From: Edaphochlamys debaryana
Taxonomy: Eukaryota; Chlorophyta; Chlorophyceae; Chlamydomonadales
NCBI GenBank assembly: GCA_016858145.1
Contig: JAEHOE010000090.1
Location: 186,001-250,000 of the forward strand
Length of the DNA stretch: 64,000 nucleotides
Reading direction: 5' to 3'
Shown in pieces: positions 48,326 to 58,466 of this stretch (the first letter of the stretch is position 1; each line of letters begins with the position of its first letter). The position numbers and the translations under genes are program-made. The notes beneath the pieces are model-generated. The model saw only the letters and a program-made list of their open reading frames with translations. It ran no database searches and was not told the DNA's origin.

Positions 48326-49299
48326 GCGCAGGTGCGGGGCCGTGATCGGGTTTCACGCCCTCGAGTCTATGCGGTACGCCCCGAGCGATATGGCCCCTTG
48401 AGGGCGAATTGGCGGTGGTCCCATTAGTCTCATCCGCTTCATCAGGGGGGTTCACTTGTGACGGGGTTCGTCGGGGTTCACGTCGACCCCCCCGGCACGA
48501 ATCCTCCGCGAACCCCGGTGCGCATGTGAACGCATGTAGTACCGCTGTATGTGTGCATTCCCGTCAAGTGCTTCGGGGTTGGCGGGGTTGGCATTTATCA
48601 CTCAGCCATCATGGGCCAGCATGGGTCACGGCGTCAGACACAGTCAGTGGTTCGGGGTTGGCGGGGTGGAGTTGGAGAGTCGACATGCTCCCGACATGTG
48701 TGCCCGCAACGTACGTCGCGCGCCCGAACGGTTCGCACGAGTTCACGGGTTTGTGTATACATCAGTGCAACTGTCGCGATGAACCCGGCTGGGCCCAGTT
48801 CGTGTTGGTATTGGCTTCTTGCGAGCTGTTCGCGACAGTTTCGCGACCGAATGCCGATACTCATGTTCACCAGAACGCCCGCGCGACTGTGTGACAAAAG
48901 CATCTGGTTACTGACATATGAACAGGCAGAGTCTCAAGCGCACTGGGTAAGTATGGCCGAGGCCCGACGAAACGCGGCAGTACGCGCCGGGCCCACCTTC
49001 AGTCACGCCGGCGGTCACGTAGCAACGACGAGTAAACGATGCCATAAATACTTGCGCGCCGTTGTCCACACACAAGCCTTGTGTGAAGGCGTGCGTCTCA
49101 GTAGCAGTTTCGGAACAAACCGTGCCATTATTTTGAAGTCACGCACCTCCCGCCTCCCGCCAGTGCGGCTTGCAAGCCGCGCGCGTCTCTGCGCGCGCCA
49201 GTGCGCGACTTTTGCAACACTTACGTGTGCGCCTGCCGAAGGGCGAGGCTAGCTCGCGGGGCAACCGGCCTGTCACGTAGTGCTCGTGCGTGCGGCGCA
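48326..49299. other. Spacer upstream of the EGF-module gene
   Basis: No exon was recognised. GGTTCACTTGTGACGGGGTTCGTCGGGGTTCAC-type near-repeats lie at 48440-48520, and GGTTGGCGGGGTTGGC/GGTTGGCGGGGTGGAG at 48575 and 48655. It should hold the promoter of the EGF-module gene. Confidence 0.55.
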
Positions 49300-52200
49300 A
49301 TGACAAGTCAGGATGCCCGCCGGCGACTGCGGGCCGGCCCGGTGCTCTGCATTCTCGCCTTGGCGCTCAGCACCGCAGCAATCGGCACCGTTCAAGGCCG
49401 TGAGAGCAGGCAGCGTACGTTTCTAACCGCCGTGGCCGCTCTTTGTTACTACGAACCGGCCCCCTGTTCTTACCCCCCTCATGGTTACCCCCGTGCTCTC
49501 CCCACCTCACCCGCCCCCGCCCCTCAATCATCAAGTGACAAGTGCAAGCGCAACGGCGGCTGTGGCCCTCACGCCAGCTGCGCCCTCGATGCAAGGGGAG
49601 CGCGTACGTGCGTCTGCCACAGCGGGTTCGTCATGGATGTCAAGGGCAAGACTTGTCTGGGTGAGATCGAGGGCGCGCGGGTTGATCTACCCCCGCTGAC
49701 TGTCTGCTCATGATACCCAGTCGTGGTCGAGGGGCTGCGTGGATAGCGACATTAGTGATACTCGTGTCCGCGGAGGGCGGGGAGGGGCTTAGGAAGGAGA
49801 AGAAGGGTATGCGGGGGCCTTGAAGGCGGGAAATCGTCCGGCGGGCGTTCATCAGGAGCCCGTGCAGGCACGCTGCGGTACTTGGCTTCCTTCCATCTGC
49901 CCCTATTGGCACCTAACAGCGTCTTCGTCCCGTTGCGCAGGTGACTGCACGAGCGTGACCTGCGGTATCAATGAGATCTGCAAGCCCACCCCTGGAGGCC
50001 ACGTGTGCGACTGCGAAGCTGGGAGCACCCGGCTTCCTGACGGCAGCTGCACAGGTAGGGCCCTAGGGCGAGCGACGGGCGGGGCGGGGTATGTAGACCT
50101 AGACAAGGTGGGCACTACGGTAGAGGGAGGCACATGGACCCAAGGAGATAACTGCGATCTGGGTTTGATTCCTTCCATCCATCGCTTGGTCCACATGTTA
50201 CCTGCCCCCGCCCGGAAGGCTTTACTTGCCCTATTGGGTCAACCGGTATAACCGGAATCATGTGCGTGCTGCAGAGCTGCCACGGGGTTGTGCCACCAGG
50301 CCGTGCCTTCCCACCGAGGTGTGCCTTGACAAGGCTGGCGCAACTCCACCCTACGAATGTCAAACCGCCGGTAGGTCCCACGTGTGAGCAACGAGCCAGT
50401 CCTTGCCCTCTCATTGCCCTTTCTATCCGATTGGCCTCCCAGGGATATGCAATTCCCCATTTGTTCCCCCGCAGATGCTGACAACATCTGCAAGACCCCT
50501 GCGGGGGCCTCGATGCTACGATGCGCTGGATACGATTCCCTCACGGACAGCTGCAAGCGCGGTCACACGAAGAATGGAGCAGGCCTTTGCGTGGGTGAGC
50601 CACCTGAGCCCCACATCGCAAGGGCTTCGATTGGGCTTGACAAGCGCTACTGCACATCACATGCAATGGTTGTCATGTCCGGCCCTGCTGCCTTCATTGC
50701 CAAACTGCAGAGGACAGGTGCGCTGACGTCGATTGCGGGCAGGGCGGCACCTGCGTGGCTCTGACCGGGGGCAAGATCAAGACCATGTGCGCCTGCGGTG
50801 ACGGGTACTACCTGGGGACTGACGGAAAGTGCCGAGGTAAGCAATAATTAAGCCCATGATGGCGGGCTAGCATGATGCCACGTTGGCAGTACGTACAACC
50901 GAATGTGTCATCGCCGTGCCTGAACCCCTGTGCGCCCCACTGCGCCCACCCCAGGGGACCCCTGTGCGGGCAACTGCAAGTGCGGTCAGCACGGCGTGTG
51001 CCGCCGGGACAACGCAACGGCCGGGTACACCTGCATCTGCGACGATGGATGTGAGCACCCGCCGCCTGTGCGCTGCATGCCACCGATTGATCCACTAGAA
51101 GCTGTGATGAAGCTACTGCCGTACGGCGGTCACGCGCTCACGTATGCATGGACGCCACTTCCCTCGTGCCGCATGCCCTCAGATGTGTTTCACGATGGGA
51201 CCTGCGTTCCAAACCCCTGCATTGGCAAGTGCAGCGGAGGTCCCTGCACCGTGGACTGGAGTTCGCCCTGGAAGCATCGCTGCATCTGGTGAGCAAGCAG
51301 CGCAGGCTTGTCGCAAGAAAGAAGTAACTGCCGACTGTTAACAGGGTCTGATGTCATCGACTTTGCCCCCATGCAGCCCGCCGTTCTACAGCACCGTGTA
51401 CGATCCTGATGTTTACTCCAACCTCTACTCGTACTGCGACAACCCCGTAAGAGCAATCATTCGTCTTCCGCTCCGCGCGTGTTGAGGGCTCGTCGTGAGG
51501 CGTCTGCACATGGCACCCTCAAGCGTGTGACCCTCAAACCCAGGCCCTCCATGCCTCATCCCGTGCAGTGCGACGATAACCTCTACCCCGGCAATCCTGT
51601 GCCCAGCACCAGTGCAAGCAAAGGGTACACCTGCGACTGCACTGCCCCCGACACAGCGCCCTGGTCATCAGAGGAGCCCGCATGCGAGAGTGAGCCCAGC
51701 AAGCAACTGTACCTCGTCACGCACCAGAATCATGTTGCTTGTACTGTTCATGATCTCTATTCTTATTGCCTTTGCACAGGGCGTGTCTGTGACGCCATGG
51801 CGTATTGGTGCACCGACCTGGGTACGTTTGGATCAGATCCGTCAAGATCAGGATGGACAGATAGCTGTCTTCCTCCATGCAATCCGAGTCCCCTCCGTTC
51901 CTCGCAGGCTTTACCTGCCAGCAAGGTAGCAGCGCCGCCTACGCCAACGATTACACGGTGGGCCACGCAGCGTTGGGTTCAGAGCCGTCGGTTAAAGGCA
52001 GTGGTTCCTTGGCTTGTCAGTCCAACTCAATGATCAGCTGTTCCTCTCTCACCTTTGCGCCGTCTGCTGTGCATGCGCAGTGCGTCTGTCCGCCCGAGAA
52101 AGATAACTTCGGCTCGTACTGCGCACCAAAGGCAGGTTCCGTACTGCTCGATGGCACAGATCTAGAGGAAAGGAGTTCCGTACCTGATCACTATCCTCAC

Positions 52201-52844
52201 CCTTCTCCACCCCGGATGTACCCATGCAGCCCCCGACCCCCGATCCCTGTGGCGTGACGGGCAACTGGACCTGGGACCCCCAGTTCTTCGCTGACACGGG
52301 TGATAGTGCCAATGCGTGGTACTGCAAGGCAAGTGGCTGGCCCCTTGATGAGCTAGATGAGCTGAGTCGGCCGACAGCTGATGCCTTCCGGGGCTACCGA
52401 CCCCTGGGGCAGTGCCAACTTCCGCAGACTGCCCTCGCTCAGCCTGAGGGAGCCTGCGTCACCCGCGTGCGGTTACCCTGCTCCCAATGCATGCACGGTT
52501 CCCCGCAGTGCAATGTGAACTATTATGAGCGCACGAACGGCCTCAGCCCGGTTAACAACCGGCGCTACACCACGCCGTGCGTGTCTTACTGCGAGTACCT
52601 CGCTTTCTTGTGGAACGGAGATTACGCGGTGAGAGACAGATACCGGCAGATAGGGCACGTACGGCTGCTGATGCATTGCCACCCACTACCGTTATGCTCA
52701 CTGGGCCCCCGTGCTCAACTTCTTCTTACCTGGGGCCCTGCCAACCCTCCTCCCATGCCAATGCAGAGCAACATCTGCCCCCGGGGGGAGCGCTGCGTCA
52801 ATGGAAGCGAGGAGTTTGTGTACACATGCGTACCGGATTCATAG
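49300..52844 (+). CDS. Secreted or surface protein with serial EGF-like modules
   Basis: The first exon (ATG 49300) codes a signal peptide (VLCILALALSTAAIGTVQG). Each later exon carries one cysteine-rich module: CKRNGGCGPHASC..CVCHSGF (about 49541), CTSVTCGINEICKP..CDCEAG (49941), CATRPCLPTEVC (50275), CKTPAGAS..CKRGHTKNGAGLC (50475), CADVDCGQGGTCV..CACGDGYY (50712), and CAGNCKCGQHGVC..CICDDG (50954). Further Cys-rich exons end in ICPRGERCVNGSEEFVYTC and a TAG at 52842. Most introns between the EGF modules are phase 1, the arrangement expected for shuffled modules. One later intron has a GC donor (CAG-like AAG/GCAAGT near 52330). The role is probably extracellular or cell-wall adhesion; no enzyme domain or transmembrane helix was seen. 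The join from exon 1 to exon 2 is uncertain. Confidence 0.8.
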
Positions 52845-53700
52845 TTGAGCTCATGTCTGGCGGGGTATGTAGGAAGTCCAGGTAGTCCAGGCGGCTGCCA
52901 GCGGACATGCATAATCATCATGCTGGCATCAGGACGGATGAGTGGGTGCGTCCTAGAGCATGCAGGCAGGACCGGACGGTTGGGCATAGCCAGGCGGCGG
53001 CCGGCCGTGAGACCCAACCGCCAGTGGTTGAAGCCTTCCTAGGCTAGGATGCTTGGGTGGACGGGAAGGGAATGTTGTGGACGGGAATGTAATCAGATTA
53101 TCTTTAGATGAGATGATGGCATGCTGAGTCGCATGCGTGCAATAGTTTCCGGTCAGATCCGCCCAGATCCGGGCCTCTATAAGTCAGTCCCGACCAGCCC
53201 CGCGCCGATCAACTGTACATAACAGTCAAGAGAGTTGTGCTCGTGACGGGGTCTATGCCTCTCGAACATACGTCCCTTGCATGCGCTGTTTGACACCAGA
53301 TACGATGCATGCTACCCTTGTGTTGAAAGTGTTCATATATGGCAATGGACGGCGTTGCTTGTGTTATTGTCGACCCCTCCTCGGGTGCAATTCTTGAGGG
53401 CACAGAACCTATAAACGGCGCACATCTACCCTCGGCTGGTCTGCGTCCTTGTCCGGCACCTCTCCCTGACTTATACCCCTCTCGCCTGGCCAACTTGGGC
53501 TATGAATGTAACACGGTACACGGTAAGAGTAATAATGGACACGCCAACTTGCGCCATTGCCCTGGACGTGACTCGCTTTTATGGGTCCCACCCGTACAAT
53601 GTGAGACATTGCCGTACAGCAGTCACCCGCCAGCTCAACTAGCCAAGAGCTTCACAGCCTGGCAAGTGATACGGTAGACAGGCTTTGCCTTGCCTCTCGC
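52845..53700. other. 3' flank of the EGF-module gene and spacer
   Basis: Contains TGTAA at 53088-53092 and, just before it, a short duplication (GGACGGGAAGGGAATGT / GGACGGGAATGTAAT). I see no supported exon between here and the J-exon fragment. Confidence 0.55.
53088..53092 (+). promoter_or_regulatory. Candidate polyadenylation signal (TGTAA) of the EGF-module gene
   Basis: TGTAA about 244 bases past the stop codon at 52844. Confidence 0.45.
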
Positions 53701-53709
53701 TCTTAGGCC

Positions 53710-53830
53710 CCTGTTGATGAGTGTTCGTTGATGCCCTTACCTGCCGTCCATCCCTTCCTCGCTCCCCAATCCCAGGCCACGGCCGCGTTGCAGAGCGCGT
53801 ACAACCGGGAGAGGGGGGAAAGCGCGGGGG
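53710..53830 (+). pseudogene. Fragment of a cluster gene: end of last intron and part of the J-domain exon
   Basis: CCCCTGTTGATGAGTGTTCGTTGATGCCCTTA resembles the end of the last intron of A2 and B2 (CTGTTGACCC..TGATGCCCCTT). After the CCCAG at 53776 comes GCCACGGCCGCGTTGCAGAGCGCGTAC, matching the ATAAFQYLQDAY part of the J exon but lacking its HPDKN half. It is a relic of another B-type copy. Confidence 0.7.
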
Positions 53831-53984
53831 GCGTGTGGCACGCGGGCTGCGGGCGGGGGGCTGCCGGGCTGGGCCCTAGACGCTGGGGTCGGACGGTCGG
53901 TGAGCACAGGGGTGAGCGAACGCCGTGCCGGCATCCGCAGTACTGCAGTATTCGCCTCGGGGCTCACCAGAGATGAGTTCATTG

Positions 53985-54003
53985 TTGTAAAATACTTGTC
54001 GCG
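53985..54003 (+). promoter_or_regulatory. Conserved upstream element of A-type cluster genes, copy 3
   Basis: TTGTAAAATACTTGTCGCG matches the elements at 38220 and 43481. It lies between the J-exon fragment and the acidic coiled-coil gene, the same order as B1, element, A2. Confidence 0.4.
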
Positions 54004-54542
54004 ATAACGCAAACCTAGTGAGAGGAGCAAAGTTCAGCCCAAGTTGCGCGAGCTGTCGCGCCACGGAGCTTGCGACGGAGTCTCCAGAGGGAGCTCGCGG
54101 CCCTCAAAACTGTCAGGTTTGCCTTCTGCTCTACTTTGTTACCGGATGATTGTGTTCTTGCGGGTGCAGCGACGCAAATTGATTGAATGCGAGCTCTTCC
54201 TGCCGCTTTGCTCGCTGGGAAGAGTAAGCCACTCCGAATTAGGTGGCGCTCCAACTCAATCACTTGTGCTGGGGCTGGGGCCTTTCTTCGTTCTTCCTGG
54301 ACGGCATGCGTGCATTCCTGCCGTCGCTGCCGTCGCGAAGACAGCATTCAGCTCACCAGCGTGTCTAGGCTCGCAACCGTCCACATAACCCTACTTCAAC
54401 GAGCGGTCGCGAAGAGCGCTCCTCGGCAGGCGGCCCGCAGGCAACAACCCTCCTGCTTCCCCCCCTCCCTTCTCCTCCCGTCCCCAGGGTCCCCCAGGCT
54501 CTCTGTGGCGCTGCTGCGCGAGGGGCGGAGCGACCACTGCAG

Positions 54543-55435
54543 ATGGGTCTGAAGCAGGTGTGGATTGCGTTTCGTCCCGGCAGTCAAGGGGGCAAGCGGG
54601 TCAATTCACGAGAGTCACGCAACACAGCGGCGGTGGGCCTTGTTGGCCTGACCCCACTGACACGCAGGTGCAAGAGCTGGAGAGCCAGCTGGCGGACGCA
54701 CGGGCCCAGCTGCAGGAGGCGCAAGCCCGAGCTGAGGGACTGCGGACCTACATAAAGCGCCTGACAGGGGCCCTCAAAGCCGCGCGGACCGCCTGGATTA
54801 AGTCGCACACTGAGCTGCAGGAGCTGAAGCGCCAGCAGCCGCCGCCGGGCGCACCGCGCCAAGCGCAGGAGCTGCAGCTGACGGCTGCCGTACAGCAGCA
54901 GCAGGAGAGGGTCGTCAAGCAGCTGAGAATGGAGCTGGCCGCGGAGAAAGCTCGCAACGCGCAGCTGGGGCAGTGGGAGCTGCGGCTGAAGGAGCAGCAG
55001 GCGGAGTTGGAGCGAGGGAAGGCGGCCATTGCGGCCGAGCGGCGGGCTCTGCTGGAGCAGGAGGATCTGTCTTGGGGGGCTCAGACGGACTCAGACCACG
55101 GATGGTGGGATAGCGAGGACGAGGAGGAGGAGGATGACGCATGGTTGCGGGGAGATGAGAAGGAGGGCGATGATGACGACTGGTTTCGAGAAGATGAGAA
55201 GGACGACGACGAGGAGATAGACTGGGAGGGGGATGGAAAGACACACAGGCAGCGGAAGGAGGAGGGGGACGGGGAGGTAGACAGGACGGAGGAGGCGGGA
55301 GGGGAGGAGGAGGCAGTGGAGGATGAGGAGGGCGAGGAGGAGGTCACGGAGGCAAGCGGGGAGGTGAGGCTTGCACCTCAGCTGATGGCTGAGGGCCTGA
55401 CCGGGCCGCTGACGAAGAAGCGGCGGGGGACGTAG
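54543..55435 (+). CDS. Cluster-related coiled-coil protein with acidic tail and no J domain
   Basis: The main exon, 54668-55435 (TAG), begins like exon 2 of A1 and A2 (VQELESQLADARAQLQEAQA against VQGLEAQLAAERA). It continues as a coiled coil to about residue 120 and then becomes a strongly acidic tail (DSEDEEEEDDAW, EKEGDDDDWFREDEKDDDEE and more). A short basic C-terminus, TKKRRGT, may be a nuclear signal. The likely first exon is 54543-54557 (MGLKQ), which has the same CAG/GTGTGG donor and phase 0 as A1; it is short and uncertain. The product is about 260 aa. No SAP-like motif or J domain follows. It looks like an A-type gene whose 3' half was replaced. Confidence 0.7.
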
Positions 55436-56217
55436 GCCGCTGACTGTACGGGGTGGTGACTGCGGCGTGGGGGCGGCCCACAGCGTGAGCGAGTGGTGGC
55501 GGCGGCGGCAACGAGCAACACGATGATGGCCAGAACTGGCCAATGTGCGTGGTCGATGGAGGCTGTTCACGGGGCAGGGTGCAAACAACGTGTTAATGGG
55601 CTTCAGTTAGCGCAGGAGGCTCGTGCGGCTGTGGTAGTGGACTCTCAAGAGAAGGGTTTCACACAGGCTGCTGATGGATGGAGGCGGCGGCGGCGGCACC
55701 CAGGGTACAGACGAGGGCCATATTCACATCACAGAGGCGTACTTGCTTCTGCTCGCTCCTGCGGTAGTCTTTGTGTGCCATTCATAGCTCCCCGGGTCTG
55801 CAACAGTTTGAATTTCGAGTTTTAAAAGTCCTTGCTTGTCTTAGCCTCCGTAGTCCGTACCATCACCCCAGCTGCACATGTCAGTCTCACTTCGTTCTAC
55901 GCAGCGTATTGCCCTGACAACTGATCCGCTGTCACATGCGTTGGCTCCCCTCGCTCCTCAAGACCGACAAGTTGTCCATCTCACACCGTGCCTGACTCTT
56001 CTACATATTACCTGTTCCCTCGCGTTGACAAGGCCCCAATCTCTCCTGCAGTTGCCTTTGACCTGCTCTCATTGTCCTTCACACCGTGCCTCGCTCCCCT
56101 ACGTACCCGCAACCCCTGCTGCCTCACTCGCTCTCTCACTCCAACAACTCCCCCAGCAACCCTACCTGCCCTGCTGCTCGGCTCCGTACACCGTACTGCG
56201 CCCGACGTCCTACCGTA
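55436..56217. other. Convergent intergenic region
   Basis: This holds the 3' ends of the acidic coiled-coil gene (+) and the MGxC gene (-). No coding exon was supported here. The stretch 55800-56110 is less GC-rich than its surroundings. Confidence 0.6.
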
Positions 56218-58466
56218 CTACGGCACGAGGTACGCGTCCTCCGCGTTGAAGGCCGGCGTGCACTGGCCGCACAGGGGCAGCCCGATGCTGGCGCGGCCTA
56301 CGAGGCAGGGTGGAACGAAGTGAGGCGGTCATTGGCCGCGGCAGTCCAACTACAGTACCGCCAGGGTGCGTTCTAACGCGGCGCGCCTCAGCTTGAGGGG
56401 CCCCAATGATCAGCCCACATGAAAGCAACACCCCCTTGAGGAGAATGAGGACCCCCGCCCCCCGCCCACCGCACCTCGCCGTGTCGAGTACTGGTACCAC
56501 CGAGATGTGGCCAGGTCCATGTTGCCGCACTTGCGCTTGTGCAGGCATCCGCCCGTGGCGCTCCGCAGGGCCCAGCCGGGGCTCAGCGGCGGCCGCGGCA
56601 GCTGCAGCTCCAGCAGGCAGGCCCCCGCCACGGCGCCGCAGGGCAGGGGCCCGCGGAAGCCCCCGCCGTCTCCCGCCGGCATCCCCTGTGCAAGCGGTCG
56701 CGTCGGCAACACCAGGGCACCCCGCCGTCAGCTGGACCGCCGCAGTAGCTTGGCCAGGGCCACAGGTCGGGCGACGGGGTCCACAGTACCGACACCGGTC
56801 CTTCGTTCCCTTTGCGTTTGCGCCCAGCCCCCCAGAGCCCCCCCCCCCCAGACCCCGCTCACGATGATGCCCAGCTCCATGAGCGCCCGCAGCTCCGCCT
56901 CCTTCTCCGCACCGGCCTGCGCCTCCTGGGCCGCGTCCAGTGCCTGGGCCTCGGCCTGGGCCTGGGCCGCGGCCAGGGCCTCCACCGCCCGGTCCCGCTC
57001 CTCCACCGCCCTGGTCAGCGCACTCTCCGCTGCGGTCCGCGCCGCTACCGCCGTGGTCAGCTGGCTCCGCGCCGTTGTCCGCGCCGCTATCGCCGATGCC
57101 AGCTCGTCCTAGTGGGAGGGAGGAGGTGGGGAGCGGGGATGTAGGGGGGCCCGGGCCGGGGTTGGGTGTGTGGGGGTCACGGGGTGGGCAGGAGGATAGA
57201 GAACGAATGGAGGAAGGGGGTGGGTAAATGCCGCCCCCGCCTCAGCCCCCGCCCCCCACCCCGCCCCCACCCCACCTGTTTGGCCCTCAGCGCATCCACC
57301 GCCTCATCCCGCTCCCCTTGCGCCCGGGCCTTTTCCTGCCGGGCTGTGTCCAGCCCCTCCTTGGCCTGATTGGCCGCGGCCTGGGCGGTCTCGCGCAGCA
57401 TCGAGAGCTCAGCCTGAAGGGAGGGAGGGGGTGGAGAGCGGGACCCGGGTTGGCGGCAGGGAATGAGGTGTGGCGAGGGCGGCAGTAGGATAGAGGACCC
57501 AGGAATGGTCCACCCCACCCCACCCCGCTTTCCCCGCCCCTTGGCTCCGCCCCGCCCCTTCCCGGTTTCCCCCTGCCAGCTGCCCCCCCGCCCCGCCCCG
57601 CCCCGCCCCGCCCCGCCCCGCCCCAGGCTTGCTACCTTGCATTGAGGCTGTCGTTCCCGATCTCGCCACACCACACCACGCTCACCTCCTTGTCCTGCAG
57701 CTGCCTCTGCAGCTCCGCGACATCCGGGCCCGGAAACAGGTTGCGCCGGCTCTGCGGAAACGCATTGGGGGAGCAGGGACGGCGCGGGTGAGGACGGCGG
57801 TCGAGATCCACAGCACCGCAGCACCTGCCTCGCTCAGGCTCAAGTGAACCCTGCATGTTTGTGCCATCGCTCGTCAACACGCTTGTCACACACTCACGCT
57901 GCTCGCGGGCGCCCTTGTCTCCGCCGAGAAGAAGGCCGTGTCATCGTCGTCGTGATCCCCCGCAGGGCGGGCGCCCGAGGGCGGGGTGGGGCGGGACTCC
58001 GTGGGGGCGGGGGACGCGGGAGACGCGCCGCCGCCCGAGCCGCTGCCGCTGCCCGAGCTGCCGCCGCCAGAGCTGCTGGCATTTCCAGCAGCGCGGGCGG
58101 CAGCACCGTTGGCGGCGGCGGCGCCCTTCGCACCCTTGCCGATGGGGGTGCTGTGCCCAGCGCTGGCTGCGGAGCGGGGGTACGCAGAGGATGGGAGAGA
58201 GGGATGGGGCGGGGTGGGGCGGGCCCGGGGACCAGGCACATACACACGCCGCCCGTTAGGCTTCGCACCCGCGCGTTCGCAACTCCCCTGGCGACTCATT
58301 CCCAGCAGCGATTGATTCAAGCAATCGTTTGCAGCCTGCTGCTTGCTAGCTCACCGTTCTGCGACGTCACGTCGCCGCTGAACTCGCTCTCGGCCCCGCG
58401 GCCCGACGCGCCCCGGCCGCCGCCTCGAGCCTTGGCGTCTGCTGGAGCCGATAGGCACTGACCCAT
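56218..58466 (-). CDS. Predicted N-acylated coiled-coil protein (MGxC start), function unknown
   Basis: Seven exons close exactly in phase to 373 aa: 58355-58466, 57898-58166, 57686-57751, 57276-57413, 56863-57108, 56475-56685 and 56218-56297. The N-terminus, MGQCLSAP, fits N-myristoylation at Gly2 plus palmitoylation at Cys4, which would attach the protein to a membrane face. A Ser/Gly-rich disordered stretch follows, with the acidic patch DHDDDD, then a coiled coil (AELQRQLQDKE; AELSMLRETAQAAANQAKEG; AVEERDRAVEALAAAQAQAE). The C-terminal domain of about 95 residues contains several cysteines (CGAVAGACLLELQLP, GGCLHKRKCGNMDL, LPLCGQCTPAFNAEDAYLVP) and matches no family I know. The model rests on phase closure and splice consensus, not on homology. 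Confidence 0.78.
57588..57627 (-). repeat. (CCCCG)n intron tract
   Basis: Seven or more CCCCG units lie in the intron between exons 57686-57751 and 57276-57413. The sense strand is (CGGGG)n, a potential G-quadruplex. Confidence 0.85.
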
